From contig OZ231127.1 in assembly GCA_965153355.1 (NCBI GenBank), forward strand, positions 54,560,001 through 54,624,000: 64,000 bases of DNA, in the 5' to 3' direction. Below the pieces are notes generated by a model. The model saw nothing but the letters and a program-made list of their open reading frames with translations, did no database searches and was not told where the DNA came from. Positions 33,870 through 44,410 of this stretch are shown here, piece by piece (position 1 is the first letter of the stretch; every line of letters starts with the position of its first letter). Source of the DNA: Flaccisagitta enflata (Eukaryota; Chaetognatha; Sagittoidea; Aphragmophora). The position numbers were made by a program, and so were the translations under genes.

Positions 33870-35726
33870 ATATCATACCCCCGCAGAATTCCATAATTTA
33901 TGGCCATTTTATGGGTCATTTTTTATGAAATCATAAAAAATACCCCAAAAAAAAGCATAAATTTATGGTATTTTATTAAGCATAATTTATGGCCCAAAAA
34001 ACTCCATAAATTTATGGGCGATAGGTAACAAAAAATTTATGAAATTTTTTCCATAAATTTATGCTGAAAACATATGACTTTTTTATGAATTTAAAGAAAA
34101 GCATAAAAAAACATACATTTTTTTGCCATAAATTTACTGGTACCTATTGCCCATAAATTTATGATCGTTTTTCGTCATAAATTAATGCAAAAAATAATGC
34201 ATAAATTTATGCAAAAAAACATATGATTTTTTATGATTTCCAAAAAAATCATAAAAAAACAGTGTTTTTTTGCCATAAATTTATGGACACAAATTGCCCA
34301 TAAATTTATGATCATTTTAGGCCATAAATTAATGCCAAAAATATGCATAAATTTATGGCAAAAAACATAAAATTTTCTATGATTCCAAAGAAAATCATAA
34401 AAAAACAGCGTTTTTTTACCATAAATTTATGGACACAAATTGACCATAAATTTATGATCATTTTTGGCCATAAATTAATGCCAAAAATATGCATAAATTT
34501 ATGGCAAAAAACATAAGATTTTTTATGATTCCAAAGAAAATCATAAAAAAACGGTGTTTTTTTGCCATAAATTTATGGACACAAATTGCCCATAAATTTA
34601 TGATCATTTTAGGCCATAAATTAATGCCAAAAATATGCATAAATTTATGGCAAAAAACATAAGATTTTTTATGATTCCAAAGAAAATCATAAAAAAACAG
34701 CGTTTTTTTGCCATAAATTTATGGACACAAATTGCCCATAAATTTATGATCATTTTTTGTCATAAATCAATGCAATAAAAAGGCATAAATTTATGCGAAA
34801 AAACATATGATTTTTTATGATTCAAAAAAAAAAAATCCTACAAAAAATGCTTTTTTTTTGCCATAAAATTATGGGTACAAATCGCCCATAAATTTATGAT
34901 CATTTTTTGTCATAAATTAGTGCCAAAAATATGCATAAATCTATGGCAAAAAATACAAAAATTTTTTTGATTCCAAAGAAAATCATAAAAATACAGCGTT
35001 TTTTTGCCATAAATTTATGGGTACAAATTGCCCATAAATTTATGATCATTTTTTGTCATAAATTAATGCAATAAATAGGCATAAATTTATGCAAAAAAAA
35101 AAACACATTATTTTTTATGATTCCAAAGAAATCATAAAAAAACTCCTTTTTTTGTGCCCTAAATTTATGGGTACAAATTGCCCATAAATTCATGAGCAAT
35201 TTTTGTCATAAATTATTGCAATAAATAGGCATAAATTTATGCCCAAAAACATATTATTACTTGTGATTCCAAAGAAAATCTTTTAAAAACTTCATTTTTT
35301 TGCCATAATTTTATGGGTAAAAAATGCCCATTAATTTATGATCATTTTTTGTCATAAACAATGCAATGAATAAGCATGAATTTATGCCAAAAAACACATA
35401 ATTTTGTATGATTCCTGAGAAAATGAAAAAAAATGCATTTTTTTGCCATACATTTATGGGTACAAAATGCCCATAGATTTATGATCATTTTTTGTCATAA
35501 ATTAATGCAATGAAAATGCATAAATTTATGCCAAAAAACACATGATTTTTTTTTATTACAAAGAAAATCATAAAAAAAGCTGCATTTTTTTGCAAAAAAA
35601 TTTGCGGGTACTTATTGCCCATAAATTTATGACCATTTTGTGTGATAAATTAATGCAATAAATGTGCATGAATTTATGCGAAAAAAACAAAAAAATTTTT
35701 ATGATTCCAAAGAAAAATAACAAAAA
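33870..35726. repeat. Foldback left arm: ~146-bp AT-rich tandem array
   Basis: About 12 units, each with CCATAAATTTATGG, CCCATAAATTTATGATCATT, ATAAATTAATGC and GATTCCAAAGAAAATCATAA. Units near 34270-34700 are almost identical; outer and inner ones are diverged. The 60-codon minus frames recurring every 146 bp are not genes. Confidence 0.9.
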
Positions 35727-35727
35727 A

Positions 35728-36412
35728 CTGGAGAGCTGATTTGAGGCCTTGAAAGCTGATTTGAAGCATGAGGGAAGATTGAGGGTTTAGAGAGCCTAAA
35801 CCGGTTTCCCTATTCATATCATTTCTACAAAATGGGATCGAATTTACATTTTTGGCATCAATATTGACTTAGTCGATGATTCTTTGCTCAATTTTTAGTA
35901 CAAGCCCATTCTTTGAAAACAAAACGTCATTCTAGTAGTGCAGAATAGACCGATAGTATTAAACCAGAAACAGTAAGTTGAGAGAGATCATTCCACATTA
36001 AGCTCACTTTTCTGTTTTTCACTAATCTATTCATTGCTTACTTCAATCTTTGATTCATTATTCATCTGGATCATTCATTCATCTATCATTTCTAGCTCTT
36101 CAATCGATTTGTAATCTGTGATCGCAATCGGCAACGTCTATTTTGTCCTCGTCAATGTCAACAAAAGAAAATCGAGGTGGCATTCAATCTTTAATAACTT
36201 TTTTTTTCTCAGTTTGAGGCAATCATAGAGAACGGTTTAAACCACGTTTACCAAGTCAAGCGACAATGTTTTTCATTAAACTTAGTCACTATCCCCACCG
36301 TGGTGAGGACAGAAGGACGGAAAGGTAGAAGAATGAAGCGACTGATGGACGAATGTCTGGAAATTCCCGCGTGTCCTACAGGACATTGGTCCTTTGGGGC
36401 GGCTGCCCAAGA
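35728..36412. mobile_element. H-family fragments in the foldback centre
   Basis: 35728-35800 has GAGCTGATTTGAGGCCTTGA units. 36345-36412 has TCTGGAAATTCCCGCGTGTC then CTACAGGACATTGGTCCTTT and GGGGCGGCTGCCC, matching 62115-62165 and 55795-55850. The 540 bp between is single-copy-looking. Confidence 0.5.
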
Positions 36413-36515
36413 AGGGATTACTGGAATGATAAGCGCTGCAGCTGCAGCGTGAGTAACAGCAGCGCAGGAAATGACAGCTTCGGCCCAATAAGCGGCCCTG
36501 CAGTGAGAGCGTGAG

Positions 36516-36544
36516 CCTAATAAGCGCCCCTTATATTTACCATA
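36516..36544. mobile_element. J-type end
   Basis: CTAATAAGCGCCCCTTATAT then TTACCAT, reverse of a TACCGTATTTTCC / GGGGCGC-type J end. The other end was not found. Confidence 0.4.
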
Positions 36545-36975
36545 GTGATCACAGTCTGCCTACCTTTAGGATGTCTTCATACAATTCTATCTGCTTTGCT
36601 TATGCTGTAGTATCTGAAATATCTCATAAAGTCATCAAATATTGAATTAAGAATGATTGATTTGATGAAGGAAACATAATTTTTAATACTTTTAACCGCA
36701 AATAACTAACATTGAAAATAACTTACATTATCTTAACACTTTTTTTTCTGGTGACTTTCCTCCTTTTTATTTAACATCTAGTTTAAGCTAGTATCCTTCA
36801 AACTCTCAAGCCCAGTTCCATGTCCCGAGTGAGAACAGGGAAAAATGTTTATAGACGCGGAATTTGTCACAGATGATCATGCCGTCATAACCATTATCGC
36901 CACCATCGATATAGATCATTGATAATCGATCGCCCTTCTTCAGAGTGAGCCCTACAATGAAAAGGTATTCAACAA
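36545..36975. other. No gene seen
   Basis: AT-rich sequence inside the foldback centre. Confidence 0.35.
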
Positions 36976-36977
36976 CG

Positions 36978-37001
36978 CAGCAACAAAAACAACAACAACA
37001 A

Positions 37002-37090
<89 letters not shown>

Positions 37091-37091
37091 T
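36978..37091. repeat. (AAC)n microsatellite
   Basis: About 35 CAA/AAC units. Confidence 0.97.
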
Positions 37092-37176
37092 TAATGTTAT
37101 TATCAAGAAACATTAAGGTTCCAATCGCGACAAAGGTATTTAGAAGTTCATCTTTCTAAGTTGTATGCTACACAGC

Positions 37177-37296
37177 TTTTAAACTCAGTATGTCAGTCTG
37201 TCGGTCCGTCACAAAGTTCTCATATACCACAACATAACATTAGGGGCAGGTGTGAAAATAATGTCCCGCACGCGACTTGAAGGTGTTGGCCTTATT
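37177..37296 (-). mobile_element. CH-B element, degraded
   Basis: GTCAGTCTGTCGGTCCGTCA tract, then TGTCCCGCACGCGACTTGAA and GGTGTTGGCCTTATTT. The hairpin end is decayed. Confidence 0.6.
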
Positions 37297-37468
37297 TTCT
37301 TTCCTTTTCTTCCTTGTTGATTTTTCGATCATAAAAGCCTATAAAATGACAAACAACAATGACGATTATGTTGACAATGACCAAGTGACTTTTTTTGATG
37401 ATGACGATGACCGAGCGTAATACGCATGCGGCCAGCTACTTCCAAGTGATATTCCCGAGGAAATGGAG

Positions 37469-37471
<3 letters not shown>

Positions 37472-37522
<51 letters not shown>

Positions 37523-37532
37523 GCCTTGTTTA
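37472..37532. repeat. (CT)n adjoining a CH 5' end
   Basis: About 24 CT units directly followed by CCGGCCTTGTTTA, the CH-A 5' end in reverse orientation. Confidence 0.85.
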
Positions 37533-37696
37533 GAGGGTTAGGGTTAGGGACGGGGTTGAGAATGGTGTCAGGGCTGAGGATGGTATAAGGTTAGGTCTAG
37601 CATTGTTGCTGGGTAAAATATGCCCGAATAAAAGCTTGGTTTAAGCGGCGTGAAATCCCCCCCCCCAAAAACAAACAAACTAAAAAACGAGAAAAC

Positions 37697-37706
37697 TGTT
37701 GTTGTT

Positions 37707-37744
<38 letters not shown>
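37697..37744. repeat. (GTT)n microsatellite
   Basis: About 15 GTT units, the reverse complement of the AAC tract at 36978. Confidence 0.97.
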
Positions 37745-37760
37745 CTTACGATCTTCAGAA

Positions 37761-37793
37761 TAACAAGGCCAACACCTATAAGTCGCATGCATG
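37761..37793 (+). mobile_element. CH-B 5' end fragment
   Basis: AACAAGGCCAACACCTATAA then GTCGCATGCATGAC, in opposite orientation to the CH-B at 37177. Confidence 0.6.
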
Positions 37794-37844
37794 ACAAAAA
37801 TAACTGAACTGACCTGACTCCTTATTGTATCTTTTTATCGAAAA

Positions 37845-38680
37845 TCAGACTTAAACTCAACCCAAAAAGACCCAAACCAGACCCAAACCAGACTCAAACC
37901 AGACTCAAACCAGACTCAAGCCAGACTTAAACCAGGCTCAAACCAGACTCAAACCAGAATTAAACCAGACCGAAACCAGACCTAAATCAGACATAAACCA
38001 GACATAAACCAGATTTAAGCCAGACTCACACCAGACTCAAACCAGACTCAAACCAGACTCAAACCAGACTCAAACCAGACTCAAACCAGACTCAAACCAG
38101 ACTTAAACCAGGCTCAAACCAGGCTCAAACCAGGCTCAAACCAGAATCAAACCAGACTCAAACCAGACTCAAAACAGACTCAAGCCAGACTCAAACCAGA
38201 ATTAAACCAGACCAAAACCAGACCAAAACCAGGCCAAAACCAGACCTAAATCAGACCTAAATCAAACATAAACCAGACATAGACCAGACCTAAACCAGAC
38301 CTAACCCAGACCTAAACCAGACATAAATCAGACATGAACCAGTCTTAAACCAGACTTAAACCAGACTTAAACCAGACTAAAATTAGACTTAAACCAGACT
38401 TAAACCAGACTTAACTATACTTATCTTTGAGATCATTTTAACTAGCAGACTCAAACCAGCAGACTTAAACCATTAGACCAGCAAACTTAAACAATTAGAT
38501 TTAAACTAGCAGACTCAAACCAGCAGACTTAAACTAACAGATTCAAACCAGCAGACTTAAACCATCAGACTTTAACCAGCAGACTTTAACCAGCAGACTT
38601 TAACTAGCAGACTTTAACCAGCAGACTTTAACCAAAAATGATCAAAAATGACCAAAAACGATCAAAAATGACCAAAATGA
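37845..38680. repeat. 11-bp (ACTCAAACCAG)n array and derivatives
   Basis: About 55 units of ACTCAAACCAG with ACTTAAACCAG, ACCTAAACCAG and ACATAAACCAG variants to about 38430. Then ~14-bp AGCAGACTTTAACC units to about 38636, then GATCAAAAATGACC units. Confidence 0.92.
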
Positions 38681-38682
38681 CT

Positions 38683-38704
38683 GTTAGAGCGGGGTTCAAC
38701 TGTA
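38683..38704. mobile_element. Pogo-like MITE right end (I3)
   Basis: GTTAGAGCGGGGTTCAACTG then TA, identical in form to the I2 right end. No matching left end was found before the array. Confidence 0.5.
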
Positions 38705-39280
38705 TGGTTAAATTCTGTTGAAAGGACCGATTATTCTTAGCCTCCCATTGACTCTTTAGCCTGGACAGCAACAGTTTCTGAATAGCCTCCCATTCCCATT
38801 GGTTTGCCTGTTGTACAGTGCATTGGTCCGTTGGTAACATTAGGTCTTTTAGGCATTAAGGTAAGTTTTTGCATTACTGCTCCTGCGAAAAATCTTGGTA
38901 TTGGTATCATTCTATGAATATACATGACAATAGAAAATGAAAATCTTGTTCTTTCATACAACACTAAGTGACATAGAAATAATGAACCAATACTGTTTAT
39001 GAATGAGAGACCAGATTTATATGAGTATCAACAAACAATTTTCAAAAGATTTAATATGAAAAAAAATCTGGAAGTGGGAGGGACGAGGGCAAAATTTGGG
39101 CAGTCAGAATTACTTAAGGGGTTTTCGCATTTGGAAAGTTATCGAGATATTACATAGGGAATATCTAGATAATAAATAGATAATGAGCCCAATGCGAAAA
39201 TCCCTAGAAAAGGTTGGGGAAATGCGAGGATGCATCTAAAACTGATTGGGAGTGGTGTAGGAGGGATTGAATTGGTCATT
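38705..39280. other. No gene seen
   Basis: Innermost foldback spacer. 39296-39345 has AACAGACGGACTAACAGATG units of weak CH resemblance. Confidence 0.35.
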
Positions 39281-39344
39281 GATGGATTTCCGAAAAAAGG
39301 TAACAGACGGACTAACAGATGGACTAACAGATGGACAGACCATT

Positions 39345-41210
39345 TTATGGAGAAGCAAGGACGCATCAAAAATTTGCATATTTAATGCATTAATTCATGA
39401 CAAAAAACTGATTATTAAATTATGGGCAATAAGTTACCATAGATTTATGAAAAAAGTCCATTTTGTCATGAATTTTTTGAAATCATAAAAGATAACATGA
39501 TTTTTTGCATAAATCTATGCAAATTTAGTGCATCAATTTATGACACAAAATGATCATAAATTTATGGTCAATAACTACCCATAAATCTATGGCCAAAAAT
39601 GCAGTTTTTTATGATTTTTTTTGAATCTTAAAGAATAATGTTTTTTGGCATAAATTCATGCAAAATTTTTGCATTTAATTATGACAAAGAAAAATGACCA
39701 TAAACTCATGGGCAATAGGTACCCCTAAATTTATGAAAAAAATGCAGTTTTTCAATGATTATCTTTGGAATCATAAAAAATTACATGGTTTTTAGCATAA
39801 ACTTATGCATATTTTTTGCATAAATTTATGACACAAAATGATCATAAATTTATGGGTAATGAGTTCCCATAAACTTATGGCAAAATGCAGTTTTTTGTTA
39901 TTTTTCTTTGGAATCATAAAATTTTTTTTGTTTTTTTTTGCATAAATTCATGCACATTTATTGCATTAATTTATCACACAAAATGGTCATAAATTTATGG
40001 GCAATAAGTACCCGCATTTTTTTTTGCAAAAAAATGCAGCTTTTTTTATGATTTTCTTTGTGATAAAAAAAAATCATGTGTTTTTTGGCATAAATTTATG
40101 CATTTTCATTGCATTAATTTATGACAAAAAATGATCATAAATTTATGGGCAATTTGTGTCCATAAATTTATGGCAAAAAACACTGTTTTTTTATGATTTT
40201 CTTTAGAATCATAAAAAATTTTATGTTTTTTGCCATAAATTTATGCATATTTTTGGCATTAATTTATGGCCTAAAATGATCATAAATTTATGGGCAATTT
40301 GTGTCCATAAATTTATGGCAAAAAAACGCCGTTTTTTTATGATTTTCTTTGGAATCATAAAAAATCTTATGTTTTTTGCCATAAATTTATGCATATTTTT
40401 GGCATTAATTTATGGCCAAAAATGATCATAAATTTATGGGCAATTTGTGTCCATAAATTTATGGCAAAAAAACACTGTTTTTTTATGATTTTCTTTGGAA
40501 TCATAAAAAATTTTATGTTTTTTGCCATAAATTTATGCATATTTTTGGCATTAATTTATGGCCTAAAATGATCATAAATTTATGGGCAATTTGTGTCCAT
40601 AAATTTATGGCAAAAAAACGCCGTTTTTTTATGATTTTCTTTGGAATAAAAAAAATCTTATGTTTTTTGCCATAAATTTATGCATATTTTTGGCATTAAT
40701 TTATGGCCAAAAATGATCATAAATTTATGGGCAATTTGTGTCCATAAATTTATGGCAAAAAAATGCTGTTTTTTTATGATTTTCTTTGGAATCATAAAAA
40801 ATCTTATGTTTTTTGCCATAAATTTATGCATATTTTTGGCATTAATTTATGGCCTAAAATGATCATAAATTTATGGGCAATTTGTGTCCATAAATTTATG
40901 GCAAAAAAACACTGTTTTTTTATGATTTTCTTTGGAATCATAAAAAATCTTATGTTTTTTGCCATAAATTTATGCATATTTTTTGCATTAATTTATGGCC
41001 AAAAATGATCATAAATTTATGGGCAATAGGTACCCATACATTTATGGCAAAAAAATGCAGTCTTTTTATGATTTCTTTTGGAATCATAAAAAATCATATG
41101 TTTTTTCGCATAAATTTATGGAAAAAAACTCCATAAATTTATTGGTACCTATTGCCCATAAATTTATGGCATAAAACTACCATAAATTTATGAGCCTGAA
41201 TCGGCTATGA
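39345..41210. repeat. Foldback right arm: ~146-bp AT-rich tandem array
   Basis: About 13 units in inverse orientation to the left arm (CATAAATTTATGGGCAATTT, TTATGATTTTCTTTGGAATC). Units at 40100-41010 are nearly identical to each other and to the central left-arm units. The four 60-codon plus frames spaced by 146 bp (two adjacent, two further along) are not genes. Confidence 0.9.
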
Positions 41211-41218
41211 TATACCTG

Positions 41219-41326
41219 AAAACAAGCGGTCTAGATGCTTGTGTGTGGGGGTTGAGGTTGGGGTGTGGATGGGGGTTGGATGCCTCTGTCCACCTGTCTG
41301 CAACGATATTGTAACCCCGTGTTACA
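41219..41326 (-). mobile_element. CH-C, right half
   Basis: AAAACAAGCGGTCTAGATGC, GGTTGAGGTTGGGGTGTGGA, CTGCAACGATATTGTAACCC then CGTGTTACATG. Continues the 33785-33864 half. Confidence 0.7.
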
Positions 41327-41717
41327 TGAAAGAAGGGGAGAGAGAGAGATAAGGGGAGAGAGAAAATGAAAATGGGAGAGAGAAAGAGAGAGAAAGAGAG
41401 AAAGAGACGGGCAAACAAAGGTCAAACAGAAAAACATGTGTAGAGAGTGGAACAAACCAAAAAGATGCCCATAGAAAAAAAAAACAATCAACCAGACAAA
41501 ACACAATCAAAAGAAATTCCAAAACCTCGCGCTTAAGACTTTTTTCCTACGGCGAGAGCCGCCTTTATTGTATAATATTTGCCTAAAACTGGGCCTTAGT
41601 TTGCTGTTTAGATCGTGATTCAACTGTATTTCGGTATGTTGTTTGTCAGTGGTTTCCTTTGTCATAATGCTGGATAAGTAAGGTGACTCCCCTGAAAGGA
41701 AACCAGGCGTGGAAGAA

Positions 41718-41825
<108 letters not shown>

Positions 41826-42065
41826 GTTTGACAGACAAGAGTGTTTGACAGACACACACTTATCAGAAAGAGATTGACATAGACGAAGAGACAAACAGGG
41901 GAAACAAAAAGCGTTTGAACAAGCAGAGAGAGGGAGTCATAAAGATTTGTGACAAAAAATTGCGAGAAGAGTAAAAAACAAAAAAAGTAAAGAGCTTTAC
42001 AGGATGAAATGACAATGTTATGAGCAGATAAGTTGTAACATAATGACAGATTCGATGCGAAATCA

Positions 42066-42070
<5 letters not shown>

Positions 42071-42121
<51 letters not shown>
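42071..42121. repeat. (GA)n microsatellite
   Basis: About 25 GA units. Confidence 0.97.
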
Positions 42122-42124
<3 letters not shown>

Positions 42125-42600
42125 TTCGGGTTCAACAGAAAGGGTTCAAGATGCCGACATTACTTGGCGCCGGTTTTGGGTGCCGCTGAACTCGGCGCCC
42201 TTCTTACTTTTTAGGCGTCACATCTTCTCTATTTTTCTACCAGTTGAAGGATTCAACCTTTGCAAACCCTGTCACCTCTTCTCTCCACCATCCCTTCAAT
42301 GCACCAAACATCTTCAAATCCCGCTTTACTCCCCAACATCGTTCCAAAGTGCTCAACCTATTCATCCCCCTCCCCATTCCATAGCACTTCAAAAAATCAG
42401 TCTCTACCCTGTTACTCCCCCCCCCCCTCTTTGGCATTACTCTGCGACTCTTTATCCCTATAAAGAAAAATAAGGAAAAAGTGGAAAGAATGGGGAAAAG
42501 ATAGGATTTTGAAGAGAAAGGTAAACCTAGAGAACACCCTCTTTCAGGTGACATTTTCACGCCAAGCAAGCTTTGTGTGTTTAAGTGTGTTTGTCTGAGT
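42122..42600. other. No gene seen; C-rich stretch
   Basis: 42180-42440 is C-rich (CCCCCCCCCTC near 42418) with a 97-codon frame of no recognised family. Confidence 0.35.
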
Positions 42601-42602
42601 AT

Positions 42603-42721
<119 letters not shown>

Positions 42722-43173
42722 TTATATTCGTTACATATGTTTCCCAAATTGCCTGAAAATTATGAGCATATAAAAACATGCCCAATTAGCTGGAATTTGA
42801 GGTGTCCCGCTACCTTAGGCTTATTACAATAAAAAACAAACATCTTCACGCTATCGTGTTTAAAAGTATGGTTTCCATGCTTTTCATGCTCATCGAATAA
42901 TGATCGAATAATCATTTCTTTGGGCTCTATTCTTTATGTATCAAGAGACGCTCGTATGACACGATATGTGCGCCGTCAGTCGATTTTTTAACCACTCTAA
43001 ATATAATCGCCTGCAGTTATTTTGATTATAATTCTTTTTCCTTTTTTCCTTTTCCTCAGAAAGTGATGACAAATGGAACAATATCCCTCACTAAAACCCA
43101 TCCGAAATAAATAGAAGAGGGCTTTGTTAATGTTAACCCTCAATAACTATATAATCGACGAACCGCCTAATTC

Positions 43174-44391
43174 CTACAATTCTTCCTCGTCCAACATGAT
43201 GATGACTTGATCATTCGCGGTTTTATTCGTGGTTATAGGTCGTTTCCTCTTTCTCCTCTTCCTCCTTCCTCTCTCCCTCCCACTCCTCTTCCTCCTCCTA
43301 AACCATCTCCTCATCTCTTGCACCAGCTGGTAAATCCCGGTTTTTAAAATACTTATGGCTTCGTTAACCATTTTCCAAATTATGGCACCACTGTCACCGC
43401 CGTCGCGAGATTTCATCGTCGCTTCGCCCTTACAAACGTCAGCGGACAATGTCCTCACCTCATCGAGCCTCAAAACGGATGACGAAACAGACGAAGCCTT
43501 GTCCGCACTCACGTCAGTAAACAGATGTGTATCTTTATCCGCGTCCACATCACCTGACAGTCGCAGTGACGTTGAAACATTTTCTTTTCCATCGATTTTC
43601 AAAGACAATAATCCCTTCGGCTTTTCATCTTCTTCTTCTTCTTCTTCTTTTTCTCCAAAAAACCAAGTCAATGGCGCCAGCAAATCTCGCCCTAAACTTT
43701 GCGACAATATTTCTCACCCATCTTTGAGTTTTCTTCGTAGGCGCTTGAAATTCTCCCCGCGAACTTCATCGTCGTCGTCGTCGTCGTCAACGTCATCGTC
43801 AGCGTCATCATTAGCGTCAACGTCGTCAACGTCCACCCCGGTGTTCCTCTTTGCTCGTTCGCCGAAAATGGCTGAAACTTGGTCAAAGCATTGTTTACTG
43901 TATTCTCGAAAGCGAAATCTGCGACACTTTGTGAATGATTCTGGTATTTCAAGACGTTTCAACATCCGTCAGTCTTTAAAAAGTCTCGATGACGACGAAG
44001 TTGTCGTCGCCGCAACATTTACGACACATTCGTCGTCTTCATCGAAATTACCATCGTCGCGGATCTCGTTTCCGTCGACGTCATCTCCGCCATCCTCGTT
44101 ATCACCGTCGTCGTGGCCGACGTCATCGCCGTCATCACCATCCGCGGCGTCACCGTCGTCGTCGGCGACATCTTCGCCAATTACATTGTCATCGTCGTCG
44201 TCGTCAACGTCATTTCCGTCGTCGTCATCCCCGGTGTCATCGTCGACGTCATCGCCGTCGTTTTTATTACCGCCGATTTTATCGTCATCGTCGGTTTTTA
44301 CGCTAATCAAGTTACTCCTTTTCATGATGACGATGCTGACGACGATCAAGACGGCAAGAAGTAAGTTTTTTTTAAAACTTTTATTCGCCAT
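43174..44391 (-). pseudogene. Candidate acidic membrane-anchored protein, frame with two TGA stops
   Basis: From the ATG at 44391 the minus strand reads MANKSFKKN, then LLLAVLIVVSIVIM (a likely signal anchor), then a long Asp/Gly/Asn-rich region (about residues 36-125) ending SSSSRLFKD at a TGA (43971-43969). The same frame resumes (MLKRLEIPESF ... RRKLKDG) to a second TGA (43716-43714). It continues through EKEEEEEEDEKPKG, LRLDEVRTLSADVC and a basic stretch (WFRRRKRSGRERGRRKRRKR) to TAG at 43174. One frame over 1.2 kb broken by two stops suggests a decayed gene or exons with small introns. No family is recognised. The plus strand is also open here (next entry), so the strand is unsettled. 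Confidence 0.33.
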
Positions 44392-44410
44392 CCATGACAA
44401 AATCAGCTAA
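43355..44410 (+). CDS. Alternative: 351-codon Ser-rich open frame
   Basis: The longest uninterrupted frame in the window. It starts MASLTIFQIMAPLSPPSRDF, has non-repetitive segments (ETDEALSALTSVNRCVSLSA; PKMAETWSKHCLLYSRKRNL) and long Ser/Pro-rich stretches from TCG/TCC/TCA runs. A GTAAGT lies at 44361, so a spliced product could leave the frame there. It overlaps the Asp-rich minus frame, and since TCG runs read as GAC on the other strand, one of the two is a shadow. The lack of stops favours plus; the signal anchor and acidic/basic blocks favour minus. Confidence 0.3.
   Translation: MASLTIFQIMAPLSPPSRDFIVASPLQTSADNVLTSSSLKTDDETDEALSALTSVNRCVSLSASTSPDSRSDVETFSFPSIFKDNNPFGFSSSSSSSSFSPKNQVNGASKSRPKLCDNISHPSLSFLRRRLKFSPRTSSSSSSSSTSSSASSLASTSSTSTPVFLFARSPKMAETWSKHCLLYSRKRNLRHFVNDSGISRRFNIRQSLKSLDDDEVVVAATFTTHSSSSSKLPSSRISFPSTSSPPSSLSPSSWPTSSPSSPSAASPSSSATSSPITLSSSSSSTSFPSSSSPVSSSTSSPSFLLPPILSSSSVFTLIKLLLFMMTMLTTIKTARSKFFLKLLFAIHDKIS

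Larger units (their letters stand above)
33865..41218. mobile_element. Foldback element with hAT-like termini (7.35 kb)
   Basis: Ends: GAGATATATCATACC at left; reverse complement of the right end is CAGGTATATCATAGCC. AAAACAAG flanks both sides (33857-33864, 41219-41226) and occurs once at the unoccupied paralogue near 3985. An 8-bp duplication and CAGG-type tips are hAT hallmarks (family knowledge). The arms are inverted tandem arrays of one ~146-bp AT-rich unit: about 33.87-35.72 kb and 39.3-41.2 kb. The ~3.5-kb centre contains other repeats and no transposase, so it must be non-autonomous. Two equal ends, a precise empty site and arms in opposite sense exclude a simple satellite. Confidence 0.75.
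33595..41571 (+). mobile_element. F element hosting CH-C and a foldback element
   Basis: 33595-33785 (GGACGCCAAGCAGAATTCTG, GAGCTATGATTTTTTAAATC, CATCCTGGCAGCACAGTCT-like sequence) aligns with the reversed 4078-4260. The right end at 41526-41571 is CTTAAGACTTTTTTCCTACG then GCGAGAGCCGCCTTTATTGT. Between them lie CH-C halves (33785-33864, 41219-41326) and the 7.35-kb foldback element. The left end of this F copy is not intact. Confidence 0.65.

Noticed and set aside
37535-37550. TTAGGG-like GGGTTAGGGTTAGGG
   Set aside because: Only two to three units in a G/T-rich neighbourhood; too short to call interstitial telomere.
40243-40862. Repeated 60-codon frames (MHIFGINLWPKMIIN...)
   Set aside because: They recur with the 146-bp foldback unit on both arms and end by chance; there is no independent coding evidence.
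41611-41628. GATCGTGATTCAACTGTA as a further pogo-like end
   Set aside because: Only the terminal CAACTGTA matches; the GAGCGGGG block is absent.
43174-44391. TGA read as an amino acid, giving one ~405-codon minus frame
   Set aside because: The LINE relic ends with TGA where its family normally ends, arguing for a standard code; splicing or decay is simpler.
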